The notes beneath the pieces are model-generated. The model did not search any database and was not told where the DNA came from. It saw only the letters and a program-made list of their open reading frames with translations. Below, piece by piece: positions 50,451 through 62,700 of a DNA stretch of 64,000 nucleotides; within the stretch, counting starts at the first letter, position 1, and each line of letters begins with the position of its first letter. This stretch comes from Phlebopus portentosus (lineage: Eukaryota; Basidiomycota; Agaricomycetes; Boletales; Boletinellaceae): assembly GCA_037892935.1 (NCBI GenBank), contig JAYXKI010000006.1:1488001-1552000 (forward strand), read 5' to 3'. The translations under genes were made by a program, and so were the position numbers.

Positions 50451-53400
50451 ATGCCTGACACCTCGTTTCCAATCGCACCTGTACCTGCGCAGGACCCGAA
50501 GAAGAAGAAAGACGAGGAGAAGGATGCGAAGCTCGATGGGAAGGGCACGAAGGACGCGTCTAAGGGCAAGGAAGGGAAGGCGAAGAATTGGTATGAACGC
50601 AACTGACTTCTTAGACTTGCGGCTAACTTTGGTGGATAGTCAGAAGAGGACCTGCAACTTCGAAATGAGCTCGAGATGCTCGTCGAGCGTCTGAAGGTGC
50701 GAACAGTTCCCATGAACTAGGTTAACTTGACGAGCTGAACATGTATGCAGGAGTCCGATACAACGCTTTACCGTCCTGCTCTGGAAACATTACGAACACT
50801 TATTCGAACTTCCACATCGTCAATGACATCAGTTCCCAAACCTCTTAAGTTCCTTCGGCCTCACTATCGTGACCTTCAGGCTCTCCTCGAAACCTGGCCT
50901 ACGTCGGAGGACAAGAGCCTCTTTGCTGACATTCTGTCTGTCCTTGCTATGACATATTCGGATACAGAGCCCCGCGGGACTCTAAGATACCGACTTCTTG
51001 CTTCGTCTATGTCTTCAAAGCCTTCTGAGCCGGGATCGTGGGGCCACGAGTACATTCGCCACTTGGCTGCCGAGCTTGGTTCCGAGTATATTCTTAGAGT
51101 CGAAAAGGAAGAGGAGCAAGCAGACAAAGACGTGAGCGTCGAAGAGCTTCGCTCACTCGGCGTCGAATGCGCGAAGTTCTTGCTGCTACACAATGCCGAA
51201 CCAGATGCTGTTGACTTGCTCGAGGAATTAGAAATTGCGGATCGTCTAATTGGACTAGTTGACGACAACAACTATGCGCGTGTATGTCAATATATGCTGA
51301 GGTATGTCTTCTAGACATTCACGTTTAGACTCGAATTAATATAACCGTGGTAAAAAGCTGTGTCGCATATTTAGCACCTCCCGACGATCAAGCTTTTCTC
51401 CGGACGGTGCACGACTTATACATTCAACGGAGTAGATTTCCTGAAGCCATGGCTGTGGCTTTACGTCTTTGGGACCGTGAACTCATCTCCCAAAACTATC
51501 AGAATGCTGGTAACCCGTGAGTTGATGAAGGGCCAAGCTATCGCTTTATTGGGGTCTAATTTTTCCCCGCTGCTTTCAGAATCATGAAGCGCCAGTTAGC
51601 TTTCCTGCTTGCTCGTGCTCAAGTGCCTTCAGAATGGCTCCAGTCAGAGGATGGAGCGGAGCCAGAGGAAGACCTTATCGAGTGCCTAAGTAATACTCAT
51701 CTTTCGGAACACTTCAAAGAATTCGGAAAGGAGCTCGGAGCATTAGAGCCAAAGAGTTTAGAGGATATTTACAAATCACATCTCGAAAATCAACGTGCGT
51801 CTTTAACGTGTCTGAAATATGGCCAGGAGTCCTGATTATCTTTGTAGCGGCAGCTGGGCCGAATATTGACTCTGCGCGAGCTAATTTGGCCGGGTCTTTC
51901 GTGAACGCGTTCGTGAATGCTGGTTTCTGTAATGACAAACTTATGGTCGATGCACCGGAAGGGACAGCTGGATCTACAAGAATAAAGATCACGGTGCGCT
52001 CCACACTTAGAGCCTTTGCTGTGATTTTGCTTATGTTGCTCTTCCAGGCATGATGAGTGCTGCTGCCTCGCTTGGTCTAAGTTTGCTTTGGGACACAGAT
52101 GTTGGGCTAAGTCACGTCGACCGTTATACCTATTCGCCGGAGGAATATATCAAAGTAAGTTCACGACTAAGAATATGTTCACTGGACCATCGCTAACACG
52201 ATTGCACTCAGGCTGGAGCCTTTCTTGCTACCGGTATGCTAAATTGCGGCGTGCGCACCGAAGCGGACGCTGCGCTTGCTCTGCTAGGCGAGCACATAGA
52301 AAGCAAGTCCGTCCCCTGAAAACTGGCGCCATTGTTGGGTTAGGACTCGCGTATGTCGGTTCGCAACGAGAAGACCTCTCATCGTTGCTTTTGCCGATTG
52401 TCGCTGACGAGGAAAATTCGATGGAGATAGCTTCGTTAGTAACCTCGCGCTCGGTTTCATTTTCGTCGGAAGTTGTGATGGTGAGATTGCTGCCACTATC
52501 CTTCAAGCTTTAATGGAGCGAGAGGAGCTTGCGCTGGATGAGAAATGGGCGCGATTTATGGCTTTGGGTCTCGCGCTTCTGTATCTGGGCCAACAAGAAG
52601 CTTCTGATGCCACGCTGGAGACACTCAAAGCAATTGAGCATAATGTCTCCAAGCAAGCTCAGATTCTTGTTGAGATTTGTTCGTGGGCGGGTTCGACGAA
52701 TGTCCTCAAAGTACAAGCAATGATGCATCATTGTGCGGATCACATAGAGAAGAAGGAAGGCAGCAAGGAGGACGACACCTATCAGGCCTTTGCGACAATC
52801 GGTGTCGCGCTCATTGCAATGGGTGAGGATGTCGGTGCCGAAATGGCTATTCGACAATTCAACCATTTGGTAAGTCAGTATGTGATCATCAACTCCCTCC
52901 CTGCTAATCTCAATGCTTCGTCAGATGCACTACGGCGAACCTGTCATCCGCAAAGCCGTGCCTCTCGCTCTAGGTCTCATAAGCGCCTCAGATCCACAAC
53001 TCCCCATCCTCGACACGCTCTCCAAGTACAGCCACGACAACGATCTCGCCGTCGCGCTCAACGCTATCTTCGCCATGGGTCTCGTCGGCGCCGGCACGAA
53101 CAACGCGCGTCTCGCTCAAATGCTGCGCCAGCTGGCGAGCTACTACTACAAAGAGGCCGATTGCTTATTCATGGTCCGCGTGGCTCAGGGGCTTGTGCAC
53201 ATGGGCAAAGGTACCTTAACGGTCAACCCTTTCTTCTGTGACCGCGCGATTATGAGCCGGCCTGCTGTGGCTGGCTTGCTGACTGTACTCACTGCATTCA
53301 TTGATGCGAAATCCTGTAAGTCACAGTCCTTCATGGCCGCGAGTATCTTCCGCTGACATGTACAATGAATTATTAACTCAGTCATCCTCGATAAATGCCA

Positions 53401-53698
53401 CTGGATGCTTTACTTCCTCGTAACCGCCATGTACCCACGCTCCCTAATAACGCTCGACGAGACGCTCAAATCGATGCCTGTAACAGTCCGGGTGGGCCAA
53501 GCAGTCGACGTCGTCGGGCAAGCAGGCAAGCCACGCACGATCTCCGGCTTCCAGACACATCAAACACCCGTACGACTTGGTACGCGCGAGCGTGCGGAAC
53601 TGGCAACGGAGGAATACATCCCATATGCTGCTGTACTAGAGGGCTTCGTGATACTATCGAAAAACCCTGGCTGGGAGGAGGACAAGATGGAGCTGTAG
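50451..53698 (+). CDS. RPN1: 26S proteasome regulatory subunit Rpn1 (four apparent frameshifts)
   Basis: Ten exons: 50451-50590, 50640-50696, 50751-51301, 51358-51516, 51580-51794, 51848-51993, 52048-52154, 52212-52869, 52925-53315 and 53382-53698. The frame only closes if one base is restored at each of four places (about 50585, 51964, 52313-52316, 52438-52441); then all intron phases agree and the product is about 914 residues, normal for Rpn1. Landmarks are [91 protein letters not shown] and [14 protein letters not shown]. The central proteasome/cyclosome repeats form a toroid. Rpn1 sits on the ATPase ring of the proteasome base and binds ubiquitin, UBL shuttle factors and Ubp6. Rpn1 is essential, so the breaks are most likely sequence errors. 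Confidence 0.93.
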
Positions 53699-53939
53699 AG
53701 ATGCCGGACTGATGCACATTTTGTCGTATTGTACTAGTTCCTCACGCGAGTAGATAGCATTCTTAATTATTGTGCAATTGCATTCTTCTCTTTCTTTTCA
53801 ACTTGTTGCTTTGGCTGGTTGAGGGATTTTTCCAGACTTAAGTACTGAGAGAGCCAATACTGTGCGAGATCTACCACGACATAGGAACTAGATAAATTAA
53901 CGCCTGAGGTGTAGGTAAGTTTTACATAAATTGAGATCT

Positions 53940-55544
53940 TCATTGGATAAGGATCATCCAGGCAAGAATGAAATAGAATAGTCTTGATACAGCAGATCAC
54001 CAAAAAATTTAATCAGACACAAACGACATAACTGAAAAGACATAACCAACTCACAAAAGTGGGTATACAGCCAGCAAGATGCGCTGTTGTTCGATTTTGG
54101 TACCATCAAGAAAGTTCACTGACGCTATTCACGGGGCAAAACATACAATCAGTCATGAAGAACGGCATGCACATGCAACACAGTGCGAGAGAAATTGGAC
54201 TGACCCCATATGCACCAAGCCCACGCGCCCAGAGAAATAGGGATGCGCACCCATATGGTGCGGACGAAATAGGATACTAGAGCTGCGACGTCCAGCGGGG
54301 CGACGCAGTATCCCAATGCACACAATGCTTGGAAGAACGATCTGAGATTCCATACCGTACAAGAATGAATGAGTATATCTGATAGAGTAAAGGGGTGTAA
54401 TGTGTTTTCGGACTCACACTCGGCCGCCGAGAAGCTGTATGTACGAGAAGGTTAGGAGGGGGGAGGAAGGAGTTATGTGCTGGCATTAGAACGCTGGAGC
54501 GGAAAGGAAAGGTTCTTCCTTACCTTGGCTTGGATAGTCACAACTACGGAACCTAGGCAGATAATCATGACCACCGCCGTAAACACTCCAAGAGACTGTT
54601 CCGCCGGTGCCTTCATGGCCGTAGTTCACAAGTCAGGAAGGATTTTGAGTTAGTTAAAGGACTAGCACATGGTACGGGAAATAACCGGCGAAAGGAATGA
54701 GCAGTGCTTACACTTAGACTTAACAGAATCCCTAGGACTAGGCACAGAATTAACGGGCCCCATAGATCCCAGTCCCTTTTGATTCAACCAGACAAAAGTA
54801 ATGATATGATTAGTTCTGTTTGGGAGTAAAGACGCGAGCTGCGTACTTACCTTAGGACTTCGCGTCCGGCACCAGACCGCGAGGGATAAAGCACCTGAGC
54901 GATCTTGACAGAGATGGACCGTAGGTCTCTTGCCTATTATTCAAAACAGTTGATTACTCAGTAAGTCGCCTCTACTTCAAGTTCCTTCACGGCGATATGC
55001 TTTAGAGAAGAAACGTACGATTGTAGCTGTGACAGGCTCGTCAAGCGTATCAACGCCCGTATACCTTCATGAATACCATCCGACATTATTATCAAAACAC
55101 ATTTGTTTCTAAGAAATCAGACTAGTGCTCACCGCGTCTCGACTCTCACACCTCCAACAGTCCTCCTCGATCCCTGCTGTCCAGCACCGCCTCTTCCTCC
55201 CGTCCCACCTCCAGAACCGATATTTCCAGACAACCCCTGGCTATTCGAATTCGAACTTCCGCCTCCTCCTCCTCCTCCAGTCGTGCTATAAGGCTGTGCA
55301 CGGCCCTTTCCTTTAACCCCCAGGCTTGTAGCAGAAGTACTATTCTGGTTCTGGTCGAGCTCACCGCCGAAAGACGGGAGCGCGTCCTCGTCGTAGTCGT
55401 CATCGTCTACACATAGCATGGCATAAGCACACATCGTTTCCGTTACAACTTTGTAAAAAACACGCAACAAAGAAGAAAATACGAGAGCTACGCACCTGCT
55501 TGGATGAATTGAGAAGTCGCTGTGTTCGGCGTATGTGGGTCCAT
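53940..55544 (-). CDS. YIP4: Yip1-domain Golgi membrane protein (YIPF6/Yip4-like)
   Basis: Ten small exons (55544-55496, 55406-55133, 55064-55019, 54933-54851, 54775-54712, 54610-54524, 54434-54418, 54341-54205, 54124-54055, 53982-53940) join in perfect phase to 289 residues. A 17-nt exon encodes LLGGRV with its neighbours. The N terminus is acidic then Gly/Ser-rich. DTLDEPVTATI and DWDLWGPLILCLVLGILLS are YIPF6/Yip4 signatures, and the five membrane helices include GSVVVTIQAKLLGG, ALCALGYCVAPLDVAALV and the final LLLFYFILAWMILIQ. Yip proteins cycle between ER and Golgi and bind Ypt/Rab GTPases. The intron density would defeat simple frame scanning. The family call is firm; Yip4 versus Yip5 is inferred. 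Confidence 0.9.
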
Positions 55545-55907
55545 GGCTTTGGTATCAATATTGTGTCAATTTGTCAGTCCCTTGGCCAATGAGCTGTGGT
55601 AAGGCTTGGCTTGACGCGTTCCATCGCGTGTCCTCCTGAAAGAGGTGTCACTACTTTCCCCGCATACGGTAATCGATTCTCACAACTTCCAAGTATCAAA
55701 CTCTAAACTCCACATGTCGGCGATCGATCTTGTGAGGAGCTTTTCGCCTAAATGCTTTCACGGACGTTCTTAGACTATATTGCAACACGTCGGTTGATGC
55801 ACATCAAGCGATAGTGGTTACCGAGCAAACTATCACCGATAATGAATAATAGACAAATTAAACATCACATGCAAAAAACAAATAAAACACAAGCAGCCTC
55901 TTCACAA
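55545..55907. other. Intergenic between YIP4-like and NUP57-like genes
   Basis: Promoter of the YIP4-like gene and 3' UTR of the nucleoporin gene, both minus strand. No other gene is seen. Confidence 0.4.
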
Positions 55908-58900
55908 CTAGCTAACGCTCAACCCCTCGATCCCAAGCTCCCCTCCACCAACAATCGTACTCCTATCGAGCTCATTAAACGGGTCCCTCGCGCTGCTTGT
56001 GCGCGCACGCCACAGCGTCCTATACGTATGCTTCAACTTCTGCAACTCCCCGTCGAGCGCGGCGGTCTTGGCCGCGAGAGCGACGAAGGAGGCGTGTTGC
56101 GCTTGGAGGGTGGAGGTTACAGCTAGAGTATTTTTGTTTTATTAATGTCGTAATGGGGTTTTTGAATTGAATCGGGTTTGGGAAAAGTCGGTCCGTCAGG
56201 GATAGCGTGGTTGCAGATGGTAATAAGTGCCCGAACGTCCCGAATGGAAGTCAGGGGGGGGGGTGCGAAAAAGTGCGGTTATGACATGCCGCATCGTAAG
56301 TTGGAGTCAAGGTCCGTTCCATTTGGAACCCGCGAAAGAATCCGAATCCCGATAGGTATCAAAAGAAGAAGGCGTTACGCGTAGCAACCAAGCAGCAAAA
56401 AACCACATGGTGTGTTCCAAATGCGCAGCACAACGCGCGAAGCAGCGTTCGAGTCATAGTTGTCGTGATCGTCACGAGCGAGCGGCCGCAAACGCAAGAC
56501 GGAGACGGAGAAAACGGAGAAGAAAACGTGGTCGAGCAGTAGTCAAGTTCAGTTATCGAATAGGGTCGATCCATGTTCCATTTGGTATATGTCGCGCGGA
56601 ACGGAGAAAGCCAAACCGCGAAGATGAACGGGAGAGACGAACAGGCGAAAGAAAGAAAGAGATTGTCAGTAAATTTAGGTCAATCAATCAAAGCATGTTC
56701 CAAAGCAAAACGAAAATTGCGGTTCCGCGTGGGGATGACATTGATATGATGTGGCAGACACCACACCATTCAAAGGCGGAACGTCGAGACGAACCGCGCA
56801 CATCAACGCACTTAGCAAGCAGCACACCGCAGATGAAAGTCATGATGACATGTATAAACGAAAGACCAAAAAATGCAATAAAAATTAAAATTAAACACAA
56901 AACTCACATTGCGGCGTGATCGAAACATGGTTTGCTTCCGATACGAGCTTTCGTTCGATTTGCTGGACGTACCAAATCATAACATACCATACCACCAGAT
57001 GTGCACAAATATCGTGCAATCCCACGAGGATATCACCGCATCAACAAGTGAAATAAAAGGACGAGTGCAAAATTGAGTACGTTATCCCAGTGATCGTCGA
57101 ACACATTTTAGTGGAAAAGCGATAAAACACGCGTGCGTTCGTGCGAAAAGTCGATTTCAAAGAATGTCAAGATGGAAAAATGGAATTAAAAAAATCAATA
57201 GTCAGAATGACCATAATCCATGCATGCAAAAGATAGAACAACTTCCTCACCTCGAGCGTATTATTAAACCACTGTAATCGCTCCTTAAGCTGCTCCGTAA
57301 CGCGCGAGAAGAACCTAGACACCAGACAGACCACAGCAGAGCATAGAACGTCGTCAGAACATCAAACATGCGTATAACTTTTAATCAGAAAAATAAAAAG
57401 CCGCAAGAAGAACGTACTCGAGAGGAAACCCAGCATAATTCTTCAACCACACCGTCTGCTGGCTCTGCGTGCTCTGTCCACTCTGGCTGGCCTTGAAGGC
57501 ATCAATGATCCGCGTCGCAGCGATGGTGTCCTGCACAGCCTGGTCCATCCGCGCGCGCAGCTCGCGCATCGCAGCGATGTCCGATCGGAGCTTGTTGATG
57601 CTGTTGACGAGGTCCTGTCCGGGTAGAAAGAAAATAAGAAGTGAAGAGAAGGGAGGGGAGAAAGGTTCCGTTAGTAAAAGTTAGGCAACGAGATCTATGA
57701 GATTTGAAGAAGGGGTTGGGAAGACATGTTTGACATGGCAAGCGGGAAGTATCAAAGCAAACATCCATCGGCAAGAAAAAAAGGTAAAACGGAACAGGAA
57801 TATCCGAGGTCGTTCGCGGGAATAAAACATGAAAGCTGAATACAAACAATTCAATCCCTGCAAAACCGCTCGATCATAACCCACGCGATTAAGCTCTCCG
57901 TTTCTTAATCGGGGTATTCAGACTCATCCGAAGTAAGCGACCAATAATAGTCAACCCATCGGCGGTGTTGACTCTTTAAAGAAAGAACGCCGGCGGTGAA
58001 AAAAAATCAAGAACGAATGAAGGGACGAAGAAGTAACGCAGACGCGGACCCCGTGCAAGGAAGCTCTCTCTCGAAGCTTGAGGTTCCAGTTGGGTTAACG
58101 CGTCCACAACCACAACAGTGGTTCACATCCGAGCAATGTGTGTGTGTGCGCGCGCGTGTGTGAGGAGAGTATGCCAACTCTCCAACTCTCCATTCGTTAG
58201 CTCGTGCTCGTCTAGCTTCTTCGGCTTCGTCCCCACACACGCGGACGTCCCTCCGGCGCCTCGGGATTTATCTCCGAAGACAGGAGATGCCCAGTACGTA
58301 CAAAACATAGAAGAAAAAAAGAAGAGATATACACACGCGAACTTGTTTTAAAAGGAAACAAGTCATGTACGTCCCGACAGAACGGAACTGAACGCCCGCG
58401 CTGGCGAAAACCAGTGAGGTGGCAAAAAAGAACAGATAAACCAAACACAAGGCAAAAGAATTCAAAGTACGTTAAAAAAAAGAAGAATAAGTGTGTACCT
58501 TGTGGACAATCCTAATCTGTTCCGCGCCCTTTTGCGGCTCGTCGCCGAGTTTGTGCTGTTTTAGTTCTGTCGAGATCTGTACTCTGCCTTGAATATGTGC
58601 GCTAAAGAGGATTGATTTTTGACGTCGGAGGCATTTGTATGCGATGGTATGTATTGAATATGCGGGAAACGAGGCCGTGCCGCGACGATGGCGGAAAATC
58701 AGGGTTAAATTTCGAGCGAACGTCCGAACACGGGGTTGAGATTGAATTGAAGATGCATACATGCGTGTGTGTGCGTGAGTGAGTCGTGAACGGAGGAGAC
58801 ACACAATAGCAATAAACGCACTCGATCTGTTCAAACTTCTTCCTTACGTCCTCTGGGAGGTCGTTGAACTTGGTGGTTTTGGTGAAAAGAGGTACACCAG

Positions 58901-59634
58901 CATTCGCAGCTCTGTAAATGAAAAAAAAAAAACCACGAACACATGGGGCTCAGTAAAGCACATGCGTCGCCGGGATTAATTTACGGAAGAGGACCCACGC
59001 GGTCGATTGCTGTTGTTGCTGTTGCTGAAACTGTAACTGCTGCTGCTGCTGAGCTTGGGATTGCGCCGGCTGGCCGAAGAAAGAAGAAGTGCCCCCTTGT
59101 GGTTGTTGCTGTAGTTGATTCTGCTGACCTCCGGATGTGGACGCGCCGAAGCCACCAAAGGCACTCGTGGTGGGTTGGGTGTTCCCGAATAGAGATGAAG
59201 TTTGTTGCTGCTGGGGTTGTGCGGCACTCGTGCTCGAACCAAATAAGCCTATAGGATGGAATAAATATCCGTGACCTGGGTTTTGTGATTGAGTTGGAAG
59301 AAGAGGTACCGGTGGACGTGGGTTGGCCAAACAGACCCGTTGAAGGTTGTTGTTGCTGCTGTTGAGGTTGCTGCTGAGCTGTAGACGAACCAAATAGACC
59401 AGTAGATGGCTGTTGGACGGTATTCGGTTGAATGTTACCAAACAGACCAGTGCCAGTCGCGGTAGCAGTAGTACCAGATGGTTGTTGTTGTTGCTGTTGC
59501 TGAGGTTGCTGAGGTTGCTGTTGTTGTTGATTTTGCTGAGGCTGACCGAAAGTAAATGACGGCGCCGACTGAGCTGAAGCGCCGAACAATGGTTTATTTT
59601 GTTGTTGCTGCTGTTGACCGAAAGCTGAGAACAT
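55908..59634 (-). CDS. NUP57: FG nucleoporin Nup57/Nup54-like
   Basis: Eight exons (59634-59310, 59248-58985, 58909-58822, 58601-58499, 57614-57418, 57314-57251, 56962-56908, 56122-55908) join in frame to 436 residues. The N-terminal half is Gln/Ser/Thr-rich with GLFG, FGQP and SFG repeats, which form the pore's permeability mesh. The C-terminal half is the conserved Nup54 coiled-coil region (STELKQHKLGDEPQKGAEQI, NSINKLRSDIAAMRELR, WLKNYAGFPLEFFSRVTEQL, QIERKLVSEANHVSITPQ, STLQAQHASFVALAAKTAAL). It assembles with Nsp1 and Nup49 in the central channel. Introns 4 (57615-58498, 884 nt) and 7 (56123-56907, 785 nt) are far longer than the usual 50-60 nt here. The junction of exons 2 and 3 (acceptor ACAGAG) is less certain. 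The start MFSAFGQ is typical. Confidence 0.88.
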
Positions 59635-59727
59635 GGTTGTAGTAAGAGAGAAAAGAGGAAATGCGCCGATCATCACCTTGATTTGCGATATCCATGTGGT
59701 CGTCCACATGCATCCCTGCGTTAGCCT

Positions 59728-59795
59728 CTGCTGCTACTACTGCTTACTGCTTACTGCTACTGCTTACTGCTACTAGTACTGCTACTGCTACAAGT
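59728..59795. repeat. CTGCTA/CTGCTTA microsatellite in a divergent promoter
   Basis: About 68 bases of imperfect CTGCTTA and CTGCTA units lie in the 247-base gap between the divergent nucleoporin and arrestin-like genes. Confidence 0.75.
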
Positions 59796-59881
59796 ATGTA
59801 TATTATTCCGCAGTCTCCGCGTAACTCTGCCTCTCCCCACAACCATGCAGCCACATCCCAGCCAATTCCTACTCATCGGCC

Positions 59882-62700
59882 ATGCACAATGACCACACTC
59901 TCTTCCACAACGACGCGTCCTCTCTTCGTCCCCCACCGTCTTACACGCCTACTCCCTCGCCAATCACCCGGCGCGCTTCCATTCTCCCCCACCACTCCTC
60001 TCGTGCTCCAGTCGAGCACGTATACTCCCTCTTTGACTCTAGAAATGCTCCCTGGGCTTCTCTCAAGCTCATCTCAAATGTCGGCTCCCCCCGCTTCCTA
60101 CCTGCCTACTTCGAGGGCCAGTCCATCCAGGGTAAGCTCGAACTCGATATACGCAAGCCAGAGACAATCCTTGGTATCAGCCTCACCGTCTCCGGAACCA
60201 TCATGGCCGCGAACGCGCCAGATCCGCGTGTCTTTTGGGAGCTCACTCGCGTCATATGGAACACAGACATGGGCGACCCGCGCACGTCGACGAGTCATAT
60301 CTCTTCCCCCTCCTCCTTCGGCTCCATCCTCGAGCAAAGCGAAGGAGAAGGCCTATTCCAAGCTCGTCGGGTCATACTCCTTCCCATTCTCTATTCAGTT
60401 GCCATCGACATGCTTGGTTACCCTGCGCTCAAAGCAACCGCCCGTGACTCTCCCTCTCCCGCCCTCTTTCTCGGAAAAGGGTGCCTCGCAGTTCATCAAC
60501 TACGAGATAACAGTCCGTATCCGTCGTGGTCCTCTTCGAATAGATAGCAAGTGCGTGTCTTTCCGACGCTCTCTTGAGTTCCATTCCACTCCAGCTGCCC
60601 GAGTCACACCAAGTGCCATACTGCTTTTTTCAATCTTTTCTTCCCTCCCCTATATCCTTGACGCGTCTTCTTCGTCCCACGGCATGTGGTTACTAACATC
60701 CTATCCTTCCTTCCACGCAGACTAGGCACGCACTTTGGTTTTGCACCGCGCACACGTCCGCCGGCACCCTCGCTATTACGGCAGCTAGCATACCAAGATA
60801 ATAGGCCACTCGCCGGTCCGGACGGCGACCCCGACGGCTGGACGGTTCTTCCACCCATTCTCGTCCGTGGAAAGCTCTTTGGTGTTCGCATGGTCGAAGC
60901 CATATGCACTGTGAGTCATTTATTGCCCCTTCTAGCAATTTATCTTCCATATTGATTGATGCGAACAGTTCGCCTTGGCTCTACCAGTGCGTGCGGATCC
61001 GATCCTTTCCCCAGTAAAACAAATTATCCGACATCTGACCTATCTTCTTTGCCCTTGCTCTTTTGCCGATAGTTGACTTATTCGCGTGGACATCCGCTTC
61101 CGCTCATGCTCACCATCACATGCAGCGATTCGCAGGCCCTCGATCTGGTCTTCGCCCCACAGAACATCTCCGTGCACCTCATCCGAGAAGTATGCTATGA
61201 GACTGGGTGTCCTGACTCCTCGCGTTGGAAGAGCGGCCTCGAGAGTTCACCTGCAGATAGATCTCTAGGCGTCACTGCGTCTGTCCCGAGTAATTTCAAT
61301 TCAAGAGCATACTTACCACGTGCAGTCCCGCAAAGTGAACTGGCGGCGGCGTCTTCTTCCTTCGCTTCCGCTTCCGCTTCTGCTTCTGGATCGGGTCCCG
61401 CTGGCGCTGTTGTTAGCGCGAGCAGTGGTGGAGCTGCTGACAGTGTGGAGAATGCCTCGCTGGCAAGGTCAAGGCAACAACAACTACCTTCTTCTTCCTT
61501 GTATAGCCATCCATCTGCTACTGCGTCAGTGGCTGCTTCTAGCATGTCCTCGCCACCTATCTCTTCGTCTTCAGCAGCAGCATCAGGATCAACAACAACA
61601 CTGTCAACGTCAACGCTATCCTTATCGCTATCTGCGCTGTCCGCTTTTTCTTCGCTGTCTTTTGGATCAAGATCAAGATCGGAGAAGAAGAGTAAGATTA
61701 AAGAGAAGGAGAAGCAAAGAGAGAAAGTGCCTAAGGTTGGACCGAAGCTTGCGCTGCATGGTGCAAGGTCTCCGATAACAAGTGCCGTCTGGTGGCACCG
61801 GCAAGCTGGTGGTGGCAGTAGTAATATAAGCACTAATGTTACCGCTGGTAACCGCGACCGCAGTGATTCCGTCGGGTCAATGGCGGCGGCGGGGAGAATG
61901 CGGAGCCGTTTATTTGAAGGAGAAATCTTGCTCCCTAAGGACCTCGTACCGAGTTTCGAGTTTGGTGGATTTAGCGTCAAGGTAAGCGTCGTTTTGCTTG
62001 TTGGTTGAATTCGGGTTTTATTCCTATTTTTTTTCTGTGGCTTTACGATGCATTTTTTATCGATATTTATTGATTTATTTTTCTGACGTTTTTGTGGCTT
62101 TCTTTATTCTAGTACGCGCTTGCCCTCCTCCCATTTCAAGCTCCAGGCTTCGAACTCGCTCCCGCTCCCTCTCCCTCCGCCCTTCCTTCATCGCCTCCAT
62201 TATCGCCTACATCACCCGCCTCTCTGACCTCAAGCTCTCCCTACTGTGCAGGACCCTCGTCCCTTTCTCCCCCCTCGACATTATCCTCGCCCACCTCCAC
62301 TCCCCCTCTTCGACTAACCCACGAGCCTCTCCTCCTTTCCATAATCTCCATCGCCACACTCCCTTACAGCGCCTCCTCGCCTACAGCATCGACGCTCGGT
62401 TCGCCCGGTTCGTCAGGGAGCACGCTCTCTTCCTCCCCACCCCACCACGCACCTTTACCCCTGCACCTTCCCTCGCCCCCGCCTCCGTCGCTTCCACCTG
62501 GGATCGCGCTGGCAGCATCAGCGAGCACGACAGCGACGATGTCCTCCACCCCGCGCTCGCGCGTCCCGCCTGAAGTAGACGCGCACGCGCAGCGCGCCGC
62601 ACACGCCGATCGCGTGAAGAAGCCCGTCGTGTGGGGGCTCTTCAACCAGTTCGAGAGCGGGGGACCGAGCACGGTGAGCGGGTCGGGTAGCATGGATTGA
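59882..62700 (+). CDS. Arrestin-like protein (one frameshift)
   Basis: Exons 59882-60550, 60721-60910, 60969-60986, 61073-61981 and 62113-62700 give about 790 residues if one extra base is removed in a Ser/Pro linker near 60300-60325. The arrestin N-domain is visible: LPAYFEGQSIQGKLELDI, ILGISLTVSGTIMA, FWELTRVIWNTDMGDPR, then in the shifted frame GSYSFPFSIQLPST and QFINYEITVRIRRG. The C-domain follows (ILVRGKLFGVRMVEAICTFA, SRGHPLPLMLTITC, RLFEGEILLPKDLVPSFEFG). Exon 3 is only 18 nt. A poly-Ser/Ala/Lys-rich insert (about 61340-61730) and a Pro/Ser-rich tail ending FNQFESGGPST are disordered. Fungal arrestins link ubiquitin ligases to plasma-membrane cargo for endocytosis; no PPxY motif was spotted, so the mechanism is open. 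Confidence 0.8.

Noticed and set aside
61195..61980. 261-codon minus-strand frame inside the arrestin-like gene
   Set aside because: It is the antisense shadow of the Ser/Ala-rich exon; the plus strand carries the conserved arrestin motifs and splice phases.
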